A stretch of DNA of 33,810 bases from positions 1 to 33,810 of the forward strand of contig JAIELD010000053.1 in NCBI GenBank assembly GCA_019753285.1, read 5' to 3'. The stretch's first letter is position 1. The number at the start of each line of letters is the position of its first letter. Shown here one piece after another: positions 1 to 9,117 of this stretch. The notes below the pieces were generated by a model, which searched no databases, was not told the DNA's origin, and saw nothing but the letters and a program-made list of their open reading frames with translations. The stretch is from Beijerinckiaceae bacterium (lineage in GTDB: Bacteria; Pseudomonadota; Alphaproteobacteria; Rhizobiales; Beijerinckiaceae). The position numbers and the translations under genes were made by a program.

Positions 1-103
1 TGCGAGCGGGATGGACGAAACGGTGGCGACTGACGCGATGGATGGCGTCAGGGTGCCCTTCAGGGCTCACGCCGCTCGTGATTTGGATTGGCCATACCAA
101 ACG

Positions 104-841
104 TCAAGCGCTGCCGCTGAAGGCACCCGCGCGACTTGCGGCAGCGTTCCGATCGACGAGAAACAGAACCAGTTCGGAAGGCTCGATCGCACGCAGCGCC
201 GTCTGTTCGCGATCGGTCAGGGCCAGTCCCGTATGCGTCGGGTAGGAAGCGGCCTTCGCGCCTACCGAGCCACTAAAGACGTAGAGCCAACGCTCAAAGC
301 CGTCGCGCTCAGGTAAAACAATGTCCGCACCCGCATCGACCCTGATGTCAAATAAGAAAATTTGCTGTCTAACCGTCGCGGGCGCTGCCTGACCCTCCGG
401 CGCGACCAGCAGGCGCCAGCCGCCCGGGCTTGTCGCAGAGTCGAGATCGGCGAACTGAACGGTCGGCCGAAGTCCTCGCGAGGCTGGCCGGATGAAGATT
501 TGTAGCATCCGGGTTTCGCCTGGACCGGGTGCCGTTTCCTCATGGGAGAGGCCTGCACCGGCATTCATCACCATCAGCCTGTCGGGAAGAATGTTTTCAT
601 GATGGCCGGCGGTGTCCTTGTGCACCATAAGGCCGCTGCGCAGGTAACTGACGATCTCGTCGTCCCGATGCTCGTGCATCTTCACAATGAGCCCGGGCTG
701 CAGGGTCGCATGATCGATCATTCCTAGTCCGCCGAATCCGGCATCGTCAGGATTGCCGAGCATGGCACCTGGATGAATGCGGCGAATTTTAAACGCTCCA
801 TGGCCCAGCCGCTGATGGATTTCGGCTTCGAGAATGATCAT
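104..841 (-). CDS. Pirin family protein
   Basis: The 245-residue product has the two-cupin layout of pirins. Family iron ligands can be placed: H56 and H58 in a MHEHRDDE segment, and H100 and E102 in GLSHEE, matching the His-His-His-Glu set of characterised pirins. Some bacterial pirins (YhhW type) act as quercetinases, others as redox-sensing or regulatory proteins; the substrate here cannot be read from sequence. The ATG at 841 lies two bases past the stop of the HlyD-type gene, so it is translationally close to the efflux pair and is the last gene of the minus-strand run. No clear terminator is seen in the 103 bases before the window edge. The family call is firm, the function open. Confidence 0.93.
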   Translation of the reverse strand: MIILEAEIHQRLGHGAFKIRRIHPGAMLGNPDDAGFGGLGMIDHATLQPGLIVKMHEHRDDEIVSYLRSGLMVHKDTAGHHENILPDRLMVMNAGAGLSHEETAPGPGETRMLQIFIRPASRGLRPTVQFADLDSATSPGGWRLLVAPEGQAAPATVRQQIFLFDIRVDAGADIVLPERDGFERWLYVFSGSVGAKAASYPTHTGLALTDREQTALRAIEPSELVLFLVDRNAAASRAGAFSGSA

Positions 842-843
842 TT

Positions 844-2013
844 TTATGGGTCACCTTGTTTTTGACCGCGAATGAGCGGCTCGCCGTGATCTGTTATTTC
901 CAAACCAGGATGCGCCGGAAGCACCGGCATGGCGCGCAGCTGGCGATCCGTCTCGGCGCTGAAATGGCAGCCGGCAATGTCGGCGCCATCGACGCCGACA
1001 GCGACGACCGTCGACATGCCCGGCCGCAGCACGCCGGCGTTGGGATCGCTTCGGGAAACCCGTATGCGCACCGGAAAGCGGCGGACGATCTTGGTGAAAT
1101 TGCCCGTTGCGTTGTCGGGCGGCACGAGCGCGAATTCGCTTCCCGCCGCCTGGCCGATGGTCTCGAGATAACCACAGAGATGCAGGTGCTGATACGTGTC
1201 GACAGTGATCGAAACCGGCTGGTCCGGCTTCATGCTCGAGAGCTGTGTTTCGCGGAAATTCGCCTCGATCCAGAGACCCTCGGTCGGCACGATCGACAGC
1301 ATCCGCGTTCCGACGGTCACATATTCGCCGACGCGCGTGCGCCGATTGGCGATGAAGCCGGACAGAGGCGCCCAGACCTCCGTATCCTCGAGCGCCAGCC
1401 GTGCGGTGCCGAGCGATTCCTTCGAGTCGGTCACCTTCGCTTCGGAGACGAGAATATCGGCCCTCAACACGCCCAGCTGGTTGCGTTGAAAGTCGAGCTG
1501 CGCTTTTGCCTGTGCGCTCGCTGCCTTCGCGCCGATGTCGCTGGCTGTAGCCTGGTCGAAGGTCGCCTGCGTGCCCGATCCTTTCGACAGCAGTTCCTTT
1601 GCGCGCTGGAGCACGATGTCGGCGTTTTGCGTAACGGCATCCGCTGCCTTCAGCGCAGCCTCCGCAACCTCGATCTGCGAGGATTGGAGCGCCAGCCGTT
1701 CCTTCGACTGCACCAGCGCGGCGTTGGCCTGGTCGAGGCTCGCCTGCGCCCTTTGCATGGTGGCGCGGTAATCGCGCGGGTCGATCCTGACGATGACCTG
1801 CTTTGCCGCGACCTTCTCGTTATCGTCGGCGAGGATCGCGACCGCATAGCCGGAGACCCTCGGCGAGAGCACCAGGATCTCGCCCTTGACATAGGCGTCC
1901 TCGGTCGTCTGGACGTCGCCACGCATATCCCACCTGCGCCAGCCGTACCAAACGGCTGCGGCGAGCGCGATGACGATAAAGAGCAGGGTCAGAAAGCGGC
2001 GGACGGCACTCAT
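844..2013 (-). CDS. HlyD/EmrA-family periplasmic adaptor subunit
   Basis: The 389-residue product begins with one membrane anchor (about residues 7-25), then a lipoyl-like half motif, a long Ala/Gln/Lys-rich coiled-coil hairpin (about 85-205), the second lipoyl half (LSGFIANRRTRVGEYVTVG region) and a beta-barrel with PGM near residue 345. This is the EmrA/HlyD membrane-fusion architecture that links an inner-membrane pump to an outer-membrane channel. The start codon overlaps the stop of the upstream MFS gene by four bases (ATGA), so the two are translationally coupled and presumably form one pump. No outer-membrane factor gene is present in the window. The exported substrate is unknown. Confidence 0.93.
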   Translation of the reverse strand: MSAVRRFLTLLFIVIALAAAVWYGWRRWDMRGDVQTTEDAYVKGEILVLSPRVSGYAVAILADDNEKVAAKQVIVRIDPRDYRATMQRAQASLDQANAALVQSKERLALQSSQIEVAEAALKAADAVTQNADIVLQRAKELLSKGSGTQATFDQATASDIGAKAASAQAKAQLDFQRNQLGVLRADILVSEAKVTDSKESLGTARLALEDTEVWAPLSGFIANRRTRVGEYVTVGTRMLSIVPTEGLWIEANFRETQLSSMKPDQPVSITVDTYQHLHLCGYLETIGQAAGSEFALVPPDNATGNFTKIVRRFPVRIRVSRSDPNAGVLRPGMSTVVAVGVDGADIAGCHFSAETDRQLRAMPVLPAHPGLEITDHGEPLIRGQKQGDP

Positions 2014-3596
2014 GGTCTGGCGGCTCCTGGTGCGACCGGCGGCGCGTTCAAAGGCAACCGGGGCAGGATTGGCAGAAGAAGCGTAAAAATGACGAGGATC
2101 ACGGCTATGGTGAGGAAGACATCCGAAAAGGCCAGCGTGAAAGCCTGCCCGGTCGCCTCCTTCGCGAGCGCCGACAGCGCCGCGCCCTGCGCCGCGCCGG
2201 CATCGGGGGTAATGGCGTTATAGGTTCGGGTGAGATCATCGAGCCGGAGATTGGCCGCATCGTTGCGGCTCGTCACAGCCTCCACCAGTCGCGCCGAATG
2301 ATAGTTCTCGCGGATGCGCAGAAAATAGCCGACAGCCGCCGTCGCGCCGGCGGTGCCGATGACGCGCGTCAGGTTGAAGAGGCCTGCCGCTGTCGCGCCG
2401 GCGGGCGGGGGTATGTCATAGGTCGCGAATGTGACGACGCTGGTGAGAAAAAAGCCCTGCCCGAAGCCCGCCAGCACCATCGCGGCGGCGAACTGTTCAC
2501 CGCTCCAGGCAGGCGTCACCAGCGAGGACAGCATCGCAGCGCCTGCAAAGCTGGCAAGGCCAAGCCCAAGCGCCCAGCGCCCGTCGCGCTTGTCTAGCCA
2601 GAGCCAGGCGAGCGGAAAGCCGATGAGCTGTCCAGCTGCCAGCCAGATGATGGTTTCGCCGGATTGCTCAATCCGAAACCCCTGGAGGCGTGCCAAGGCC
2701 TGGGGGACAGCGAAGCTTGCCATCAGTAAGGCAAAGCGTAGCGAGAGCGCTTCCGCCATGCCTATGGCAAAGGTCGTCTTCGTCAGCAGCCCCAGATCGA
2801 AATAGGGCGCTTTGGCCGTGAGGAGGCGCACCACGCCGAGGGCAAGGAGAAGGATCGAGCCCGCGAGCAGCGGCGCGATCCAGTGCGTCTCGAGCCAGAA
2901 GCGGCGCTCGCCCTGCGTCACTGCAATCAAAAGCATCGCGACGCCACCACCCAGCAGCAGAAAGCCCGGCCAGTCGAGCGCCAGCAGCCGCTCTGGCGCG
3001 GCGCGCTCATGCGGCAGCGTCAACAGCGAAACGAGGCAGATAGCGAGCGGCCAGACGAGGTCGAGCAGGAAAACGCCGGAGCCGCCAAGATGATCGGTGG
3101 CGGTGCCGGCGACGAGCGGAGCCAGCGCACTCGGAAAAGATGAGCAGAAAGCAAACAGCATAAGCGGCAAGGCACGGCTGGGCGGCGGAAAGGCCCGCAT
3201 TGACCAGACCATCATCACCACCGGCAGCAGGCCGCAGGCAAAGCCTTCAAGGGCCCGAATTCCGATCGAGGTCTCCAAATCCCGCGGAGAGACTTTCATC
3301 ACTAGCGCCATGACGCTGATGACCAGGCTTGCGCCTGCAACGATCCGCCGGATGCCGAAAGCGCCAGTCAATTGCGCCGCGATGAGGACGGCGACGCCTT
3401 CGGCGACCGAGCCTGCGGTCGTCACCCAGGACGCTTCGTCTGCCGACAGACGGAGCGCGCCGCCAAGGTCGGATCCCGCCAGACCGTGCGACTGGAGAGA
3501 TAGACCGCCGGCGACGGCGGCGAGGCCCGTCACGGCAAGGCCCGTCCAGGCAATGCCTGGCGCGACCGGTTTGCCAGCTTCGATGGTTTGGATCAT
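2010..3596 (-). CDS. MFS transporter, DHA2-like drug efflux type
   Basis: The 528-residue product is very hydrophobic, with roughly 14 predicted membrane segments, as in the DHA2 (EmrB) branch of the major facilitator superfamily. The N-terminal segment reads LSADEASWVTTAGSVAEG, the usual motif after the first helix in this branch. It partners the HlyD-type gene that overlaps its end. Its ATG lies three bases after the stop of the YceI gene, again implying one transcript. The likely role is proton-driven export of a toxic compound, perhaps the substrate or product of the upstream molybdenum hydroxylase; that link is inferred only from position. Confidence 0.92.
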   Translation of the reverse strand: MIQTIEAGKPVAPGIAWTGLAVTGLAAVAGGLSLQSHGLAGSDLGGALRLSADEASWVTTAGSVAEGVAVLIAAQLTGAFGIRRIVAGASLVISVMALVMKVSPRDLETSIGIRALEGFACGLLPVVMMVWSMRAFPPPSRALPLMLFAFCSSFPSALAPLVAGTATDHLGGSGVFLLDLVWPLAICLVSLLTLPHERAAPERLLALDWPGFLLLGGGVAMLLIAVTQGERRFWLETHWIAPLLAGSILLLALGVVRLLTAKAPYFDLGLLTKTTFAIGMAEALSLRFALLMASFAVPQALARLQGFRIEQSGETIIWLAAGQLIGFPLAWLWLDKRDGRWALGLGLASFAGAAMLSSLVTPAWSGEQFAAAMVLAGFGQGFFLTSVVTFATYDIPPPAGATAAGLFNLTRVIGTAGATAAVGYFLRIRENYHSARLVEAVTSRNDAANLRLDDLTRTYNAITPDAGAAQGAALSALAKEATGQAFTLAFSDVFLTIAVILVIFTLLLPILPRLPLNAPPVAPGAARP

Positions 3597-3599
3597 CGC

Positions 3600-4148
3600 T
3601 CAGCGCTCGAGCACCATCTCTGTCTCGATGATGAGCTGAACCTCGTCCGGCAACAGCGGCCCGAGGAAATAGGTGAGCCCGAATTGCGAGCGCGTGATCG
3701 TGCCCGTCGCAGAAAAGCCGATCAGCGTACGCTTGAACGGGTCTTCGAGCATCGAGCCGTTGTAGATGGCGTCGAGCGTCAGTGGACGCGTGATGCCCTT
3801 GATGGTGAGATCGCCATGGACTTTCGCCATGGCATCACCCTTCTTCTCGATCCGGGCCGAAGTGAAGCTCGCTTTTGGGTATGTCTTGCCTTGGAAGAAA
3901 TTCGCCGAGTTGGCGAGTTCGTCGTCCCAATCCTTATCGGTGCCCTGATATTCGCCGCGCACGGAGGCGATGTCGACCGAGACATCGAGTTTCATGGTCT
4001 CGATCGCGTCCGGCTTGAAATCGAGCGTGGACTCGAAGCGGGTGAAACGCCCCGTATACCACGACAGCCCGAAATGCTTGATGCGCCAGATGAGGCTCGA
4101 ATGGTTGATGTCGGCCCGATAGCGGCCGGGCGGTGAAATATCGGTCAT
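3600..4148 (-). CDS. YceI family protein, no signal peptide
   Basis: The 182-residue product matches the YceI lipocalin-like fold: an N-terminal Y-x-x-D-x-x-H-S-S stretch, HFGLSWYTGRF, a central DVSVDIASV and a GDLTIKGITRPLTL motif, ending in IIETEMVLER. YceI proteins bind polyisoprenoids or other amphiphilic ligands and are usually periplasmic. This copy starts MTDISPPGRY with no signal peptide, so it is probably cytoplasmic. A longer frame opens at 4232, but the ATG at 4148 has a strong AAGGAG site a few bases upstream and follows the molybdenum-subunit stop by four bases, so I take 4148. It may carry a hydrophobic substrate for the adjacent enzyme or pump. Confidence 0.9.
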   Translation of the reverse strand: MTDISPPGRYRADINHSSLIWRIKHFGLSWYTGRFTRFESTLDFKPDAIETMKLDVSVDIASVRGEYQGTDKDWDDELANSANFFQGKTYPKASFTSARIEKKGDAMAKVHGDLTIKGITRPLTLDAIYNGSMLEDPFKRTLIGFSATGTITRSQFGLTYFLGPLLPDEVQLIIETEMVLER

Positions 4149-4152
4149 TGGG

Positions 4153-6381
4153 TTACTCCTTCCGGGAGGGTGGGGCAGAAAGCAGCTTGTCGACGGTGAT
4201 CGGCAGTTGCTGGAAGCGGCGGCCGGTCGCATGCCAGACGGCGTTGGCTATGGCCGCGGCCGATCCGACCGTGCCGATCTCGCCGGCGCCCTTCGCGCCC
4301 AGTTCGTTCGAGACGTAATCCGGCGGGCCGACGAAGCCGATGTCGAACTCCGGCATCATCGGCATGCCGGGCAGCCAGTATTCCGTGATGCCGGCCGAGA
4401 GGACACGGCCCGTGCCGAAATCCGGCACGATCTGTTCGGAGAGCGCCATGCCGAGCCCGAAGACCAAGCCACCCAGAATCTGGCTGCGCGCCTGCATCGG
4501 GTTCAGCACGCGGCCTATGTCGCAGCGGGAGAGCATGCGCGTAACGCGCAGCCGGCCCAGATCCGGCCGGATGCGGACCTCGCAAAAATGCGCCGCATAG
4601 GCGTACATCGCTGCGGTCTCGGTGGTCGGCATGCGGATGGTGTTGATGCCGGAGGCGAGCGTCGCAAAGGCCTTGTCGTCAAGCTCGGGCGGGCCGGCTC
4701 GGCGTGTGACCGTGAGGCTGTCACGGTCGCTCGTAGCAAGCGCGGCTGCCCAATCCGCGCCGAGCGCATCGAGCTCGGCCTTCAGCGCCAATGCCGCCAC
4801 CTCGACGGCAGGGCCGATGGTGCCGGCATTGCGGGATGCGCCATGCACCGGCGCCGCCGGCAAATCCGTGTCGCCGAGCGTGACGCGGATACGGGTGATA
4901 TCAATGCCCAGCACGTCGGCAGCCACCTGCGCCATCAGCGTGGTGGTGCCGGAACCGATCTCATGCGTCGCAGACGCCACTTCGACCGTGCCATCATGAA
5001 AGGCGGTGGCGCGCACCGCCGCCTGACTGCGATAGGCGCCGTAGCAGGCCGCAGCCATGCCCCAGCCAACGAGTTCCTTGCCGTCTTTCATGAGTCCGGG
5101 CGCAAACGGGCGCTTTGCCCAACCGAAGGCCTCTGCCCCCTCTTCGAGACACTGCTTCAGCGCGTTGGTCGAAAAGGGCGCGCCATTCTCAGGATGTTTC
5201 TCGGGCAGGTTGCGAAGCCTCAGCTCGACGGGATCGATGCCGGCCTTCTCCGCCAGCATGTCCATTGCGGTTTCGAGTGCGAAGGAGCCGTAGCTCTCAC
5301 CGGGTGCCCGCATGTTGGTCGGAGTCGTCGTATTGACGCGCAGCACGGTGTTGCGCGTCTCGAGGTTCGGCAGCGCGTAAAGAACTTCGGAAACCTCGCC
5401 GACGGCGCGGACGAAGATATCGCCAATCGAGGTCTGGCTGATGGCATGCTGGCGAACAGCGGTGAGCCTTCCGTCAAGTGCCGCGCCGAGCGTGATTGTC
5501 TGGTGCGCCGCCGGCCGGCACCCTGTCGACAGATGCATCTGTGCGCGGGAGAGAACGAGGCGCACAGGTACCTTGAGGTCGAGCGCCGCAAAGGCCGCCA
5601 TCACGGCGTGGGGCCAGGTGAAGCATTTGGAGCCAAAACCGCCGCCGACAAATGGCGCGACGACGCGGATATGATCGAGCGGCAGGCCTAGCTGGCGCGA
5701 AAGCATGTTGCGGCAGCCCAAGATCCACTGCGTCGAATCATGCACGATCAGCCCGCCAGCGCCATCCGGGGCGGCGATAGTCGCGGCGAGCTCCATCGCG
5801 CTCTGGCTGTGGCCGGGCGTATCGGCTGTCGTCTCGATCACGATGGCCGCCGATTTCAGCGCCACACCGACATCGCCGCGGTTGAGATCGAAGCGGGCGG
5901 CAAGCGGCGGAGGCAGGGGCGCGCCTTGCACCTCGCCTGAAAGAAGCTCCCAGGTCGTATGCGCAGGCGTCGCGTCGTAAGTGACTTTGATCGCGTCGGC
6001 GGCTGCCTGCGCCTCCTCGGGCGTACGGGCGACGACGAGCGCCACCGCCTGTCCGCCATAATCGACCCTGTCGTCCTGCAGCGGCGGACGCCCTTCTCCG
6101 GCAGGTCCGAGCGGAAAGATCGGCACCGGCGTCAGCTTCGGCGCATTAAGATGCGTGTAGACCTTGACGACGCCGGGCATCGCTTCGGCGGCGGCGGTAT
6201 CAATCAAGGCTACGCGCCCGGAGGCGATCGTCGCGCCGACGACCACGGCCTGATGGAGATCCGGGTATAGATCGCTGACGTGTTCCGCTACGTAGCGGGC
6301 CTGTCCCGTGACCTTGAGCGGACCTTCGATCCGCGCTTGGCTGCGGCCGACGTAGGGGCCGGATGAAGCGGTGTTGTTCAT
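4153..6381 (-). CDS. Molybdenum hydroxylase, molybdopterin-binding large subunit (xanthine dehydrogenase/PaoC family)
   Basis: The 742-residue product has the standard a/b hammerhead start (GRSQARIEGPLKVTGQARY), the GGGFGSK molybdopterin motif near residue 250, the MRAPGE segment near 360 and the catalytic-Glu motif AKGAGEIG with Glu at about residue 701. Length and motifs fit the PaoC/YagR type of aldehyde oxidoreductase better than the 1,000-residue fused enzymes. The start codon overlaps the FAD subunit stop by four bases. It hydroxylates an aldehyde or heterocycle using water, with electrons passing to the FAD and Fe-S subunits. No XdhC-type maturation gene is seen nearby, so Moco insertion must be served from elsewhere. 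The substrate is unknown. Confidence 0.95.
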   Translation of the reverse strand: MNNTASSGPYVGRSQARIEGPLKVTGQARYVAEHVSDLYPDLHQAVVVGATIASGRVALIDTAAAEAMPGVVKVYTHLNAPKLTPVPIFPLGPAGEGRPPLQDDRVDYGGQAVALVVARTPEEAQAAADAIKVTYDATPAHTTWELLSGEVQGAPLPPPLAARFDLNRGDVGVALKSAAIVIETTADTPGHSQSAMELAATIAAPDGAGGLIVHDSTQWILGCRNMLSRQLGLPLDHIRVVAPFVGGGFGSKCFTWPHAVMAAFAALDLKVPVRLVLSRAQMHLSTGCRPAAHQTITLGAALDGRLTAVRQHAISQTSIGDIFVRAVGEVSEVLYALPNLETRNTVLRVNTTTPTNMRAPGESYGSFALETAMDMLAEKAGIDPVELRLRNLPEKHPENGAPFSTNALKQCLEEGAEAFGWAKRPFAPGLMKDGKELVGWGMAAACYGAYRSQAAVRATAFHDGTVEVASATHEIGSGTTTLMAQVAADVLGIDITRIRVTLGDTDLPAAPVHGASRNAGTIGPAVEVAALALKAELDALGADWAAALATSDRDSLTVTRRAGPPELDDKAFATLASGINTIRMPTTETAAMYAYAAHFCEVRIRPDLGRLRVTRMLSRCDIGRVLNPMQARSQILGGLVFGLGMALSEQIVPDFGTGRVLSAGITEYWLPGMPMMPEFDIGFVGPPDYVSNELGAKGAGEIGTVGSAAAIANAVWHATGRRFQQLPITVDKLLSAPPSRKE

Positions 6382-7367
6382 GCGCCGCCCTCCGCGCGCA
6401 AGGCGAGTTCCAGCGCCTCGACGATGACGCCTTTCAGCAACGGCACGCGAAAGGCGGTCTGGAAGTCGGTCACGGCCTCGCCCGTCGCGGCATCGGCGGC
6501 GGCGGCAAAACTCGGCTCGTCCGCCGGCTGTCCAGCAAGCGTTCGTTCCGCGGCATCCGAGCGCCAGGGCTTGTGAGCAACGCCGCCGAGCACGATGGCG
6601 GCGTTCGTGATGACGCCTGAATGGATCATCAGCATCGCCGCGCAGGAGGCGAGCGTGAACCCTTCCGTGCCCTTGACATAGGCGGCGGTATTGGCTGCCT
6701 GCGGCGGGACTTCGACCGCAACGATGATCTCATCGGTGCGGAGGGTCGTTTCGCGGGACGGATCGTCGCCCGGCAGGCGATGGAGCTCGTCGATCGGAAA
6801 ACGCCGCCCGCCCGCCGGGCTCGCGGTGACGATCATCGCATCGAGGATGGTCAGCGCCACGCAGAGGTCGGAGGGGTGCACCGCGATGCAGGCCTTCGTC
6901 GCGTCGCCGCCAAAAATCGCATGCTGGTAGTGGACGCCCGCCCGCGCAGCGCAGCCGGAGCCCGGTCGTTTCTTGTTGCAGGCGAAATCCGGTTCGAGGA
7001 AAAAGATGCAGCGGGGCCGCTGCATGATGTTTCCGCCGAAGGAGGCCGCGTTGCGCAGTTGCGGCGTCAGCCCGGCGACAATGATGTCGTGCAGGAGTGG
7101 CCAGCCGTGCTCCACGCGAGGATCGCGAGCTACGTGGCTCAGCGTCGTCGTCGCGCCGATCCTGAGCGCGCCCGAAGGCAGCACCGCAAGGCCGGCAAGA
7201 TCGGGCGCGAAGTTGAGATCGATGATGGTTTCAGGCTGCTCCACTCCTTGCTTCATCAAATCGATCAGGCAGGTGCCGCCGCCGAGCAGCCGCGCGTTTG
7301 GCGTCGCTGCAAGCGCCGCGAGGGCGGCCTCGATCGAGGTCGGGCGCTGATAGATGAAGGGCGTCAT
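6378..7367 (-). CDS. Molybdenum hydroxylase, FAD subunit with extra 4Fe-4S site (PaoB-like)
   Basis: The 329-residue product has the FAD-binding motifs LLGGGTCLIDLMK (residues 27-39) and RNAASFGGNIMQ (105-116) of the medium subunit. Directly after comes a Cys-rich insertion with C120, C130, C139 and C160 (contexts PRC, FAC, SGC, KAC). This insertion is known from E. coli PaoB and 4-hydroxybenzoyl-CoA reductase, where it carries an additional [4Fe-4S] cluster. The start at 7367 overlaps the 2Fe-2S gene by four bases; the frame extends further upstream, but that part lies within the 2Fe-2S coding region. It transfers electrons between the 2Fe-2S subunit and an external acceptor. Confidence 0.94.
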   Translation of the reverse strand: MTPFIYQRPTSIEAALAALAATPNARLLGGGTCLIDLMKQGVEQPETIIDLNFAPDLAGLAVLPSGALRIGATTTLSHVARDPRVEHGWPLLHDIIVAGLTPQLRNAASFGGNIMQRPRCIFFLEPDFACNKKRPGSGCAARAGVHYQHAIFGGDATKACIAVHPSDLCVALTILDAMIVTASPAGGRRFPIDELHRLPGDDPSRETTLRTDEIIVAVEVPPQAANTAAYVKGTEGFTLASCAAMLMIHSGVITNAAIVLGGVAHKPWRSDAAERTLAGQPADEPSFAAAADAATGEAVTDFQTAFRVPLLKGVIVEALELALRAEGGA

Positions 7368-7876
7368 GCCGCGCTCTTTTCGAGGACCGGCGCGGCTTTT
7401 GTGTCGGCGATCATCTCGCCGAGCACGCTGACGATCGCGGCCTTGATGTTGTCGTAGGCGCCGCAACGGCAGATATTCTCGATCGCATGCGGGATGTCGT
7501 GTACCGTCTTGAGGTCGCCCGACGAGACCGCGCCGAGGATCGACATGATCTGGCCGGGCGTGCAGTAGCCGCACTGGAAGGCGTCGTGATCGATGAAAGC
7601 CTGCTGAAGCGGATGGAGACCGCCGTCCGCTGCGGCGATGCCCTCGATGGTGGTGATCACCCTGCCTTCGGCGGTTGCGGCCAACATCAGGCAGGAGACG
7701 CGCCGCTCGCCATCGACATGCACGGTGCAGGCGCCGCAAAGGCCGTGATCGCAGCCTTTCTTCGTGCCATGCAAATGGAGATGGTCGCGCAGCGCGTCGA
7801 GCAGCGTCACGCGCGGGTCGAGGCTGAGTCTCTGTGGCTCGCCATTGACGATAAGCGACACCTCCATCGCGGTCAT
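7364..7876 (-). CDS. Molybdenum hydroxylase, (2Fe-2S) small subunit
   Basis: The 170-residue product shows both cluster sites of the family: plant-ferredoxin type C42, C47, C50 and C62 (GCDHGLCGAC), and the helical-domain set C102, C105, C136 and C138 (CGYC and CRC). Unlike periplasmic PaoA, it has no twin-arginine leader; the chosen ATG at 7876 begins MTAMEVSLIVNGE, directly at the ferredoxin fold. This start overlaps the upstream NTF2-like gene stop by four bases. The enzyme is therefore expected to be cytoplasmic. Together with the next two genes it forms a complete three-subunit enzyme. Confidence 0.95.
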   Translation of the reverse strand: MTAMEVSLIVNGEPQRLSLDPRVTLLDALRDHLHLHGTKKGCDHGLCGACTVHVDGERRVSCLMLAATAEGRVITTIEGIAAADGGLHPLQQAFIDHDAFQCGYCTPGQIMSILGAVSSGDLKTVHDIPHAIENICRCGAYDNIKAAIVSVLGEMIADTKAAPVLEKSAA

Positions 7877-8403
7877 GTCTCCACCCCGATCTTTCGTGCC
7901 GCGTCGTTGCTCGTTCCCGTCATACCGCCCGTCACCGGGAATACGCGTCCCGAATAAGCGCTGTCGTCGAGAAAGCGGTAGACATAGATCCGGTGGCCAA
8001 AGCGCCATTTGCCATCCGCTTCACGGATCAGTTCGTCATTGTAGACTGCGAGGTTCTCGTAGAAGGTCGGGGCGCCGGACCCATCCTCTCCCTTGCCCCG
8101 CTCCCGTTCGACGAAGCGCGCCGTTGCCCGGTCCCCCGCGATTGTCACGACCCCGGAATGGGTCATCTGCATGAACATCTTCTGGGGCGTCAGCAGCCGC
8201 CGGAGCATGTCGACGATGGCATCGACCCCCTGTGCCTTTGCCGGGAGTGGAGGGCCGATCTCCCAGATCGCCTTGGCCGACCAGAGATCGGCGAAACCGC
8301 AGAAATCGCGTTCATTGGCACAATCGCTGAAGCGTGCGGCCAAGGCTCTGATGGCGAGCTCATCCTCCACACAGCGCATGCGCCTCTCCAGATCCGGCTT
8401 CAT
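7873..8403 (-). CDS. NTF2-like (SnoaL-type) protein
   Basis: The 176-residue product has a cone-shaped NTF2-like fold signature: an N-terminal helix ending EDELAIRALAARFSDCANERD, a strand pair with FADLWSAKAIWEIG, TGVVTIAGDRATARF-type strands, and KWRFGHRIYVYRFLDDS near the end. Proteins of this type are small hydrolases, isomerases, dehydratases or binding proteins. It overlaps the 2Fe-2S subunit gene and may process or bind the substrate of the molybdenum enzyme. The frame extends to 8502, but those codons overlap the superoxide dismutase gene; ATG 8403 sits 11 bases past that gene's stop and is preferred. Confidence 0.82.
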   Translation of the reverse strand: MKPDLERRMRCVEDELAIRALAARFSDCANERDFCGFADLWSAKAIWEIGPPLPAKAQGVDAIVDMLRRLLTPQKMFMQMTHSGVVTIAGDRATARFVERERGKGEDGSGAPTFYENLAVYNDELIREADGKWRFGHRIYVYRFLDDSAYSGRVFPVTGGMTGTSNDAARKIGVET

Positions 8404-8414
8404 GGTATGCAGTC

Positions 8415-9104
8415 TCAAAGCTGCTTCTTGCCGGCTTTGACGCCTGCGAGGCGTTCGCCGATATAGGGCCAGTTGACGACGTCCCACCACGCCTTCAGCC
8501 ACGCGGCGCGGGCGTTGCGGTGCTTCAGATAATAGGCGTGCTCCCAGAGATCGCAGGCGAGCAGCCCCGGCGCGGGCTCCTCCTGCAGCAGCACGCTATC
8601 CTGGTTCGGCAAGGTCAGAATTTCGAGCTTGAAGGATCGCTTCGGGCGGCAGACGAGGAAGACCCAGCCGGAGCCGAAATGGCCGGCCCCTGCCGTCTCG
8701 AAGGCTGCCTTGAAGGCCTCGAACGAGCCCCATTCCGTTTCGATCGCGGCTTTCAGGTCCCCGGTCGGCCCGGCGGGCGCGCCGCCCGGCGTCATAATCT
8801 TCCAGAAGAACTGATGGTTGGCATGCCCGCCGCCCTGATTGCGCACGGTCTGGCGGATATCTTCAGGAAGCTCCTTCAGACGCCGCAAAATCTCCTCGAT
8901 GGTGAGGCCGAGCCATTCGGAATGCTTTTCCAGCGCCTCGTTGACCTTGTCGACATAGCCCTGATGGTGCTTGTCGTGATGGAGGCGCATCGTTTCCGCG
9001 TCGATGACGGGCTCCAGCGCATCATAGGCGAACTTCAACGGCGGCAGGACATAGGGGCCGACGGGTGCAGCCGTCTCATGCGCGGCGGCGGGTTGAGCGT
9101 TCAT
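8415..9104 (-). CDS. Superoxide dismutase (Fe/Mn family, Mn-type motifs)
   Basis: The 229-residue product has the complete metal site: H42 in LHHDKHH, H97 in GGGHANH, and D185 and H189 in DLWEHAYY. The GGGHANH context and a Gln in the C-terminal domain (NQDS, residue 168) are typical of manganese or cambialistic enzymes; iron enzymes carry the Gln near the second His. There is an N-terminal extension of about 18 residues that is Ala/Pro-rich and not a convincing export signal. It lies 11-13 bases from its neighbours, within the minus-strand run. Its place beside a flavin/Mo enzyme suggests removal of superoxide that such enzymes can leak. Confidence 0.96.
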   Translation of the reverse strand: MNAQPAAAHETAAPVGPYVLPPLKFAYDALEPVIDAETMRLHHDKHHQGYVDKVNEALEKHSEWLGLTIEEILRRLKELPEDIRQTVRNQGGGHANHQFFWKIMTPGGAPAGPTGDLKAAIETEWGSFEAFKAAFETAGAGHFGSGWVFLVCRPKRSFKLEILTLPNQDSVLLQEEPAPGLLACDLWEHAYYLKHRNARAAWLKAWWDVVNWPYIGERLAGVKAGKKQL

Positions 9105-9117
9105 CGCATCCTCCTCC

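Noticed and set aside
856-2223. Long plus-strand frame opposite the HlyD-type and MFS genes
   Set aside because: It is an antisense shadow in high-GC DNA, rich in Arg and His without domain signals; the minus-strand genes are clear.
4207-5691. 494-codon plus-strand frame opposite the molybdenum subunit
   Set aside because: It is antisense to a well-conserved enzyme and has the Arg/His/Gly-rich composition of a shadow frame.
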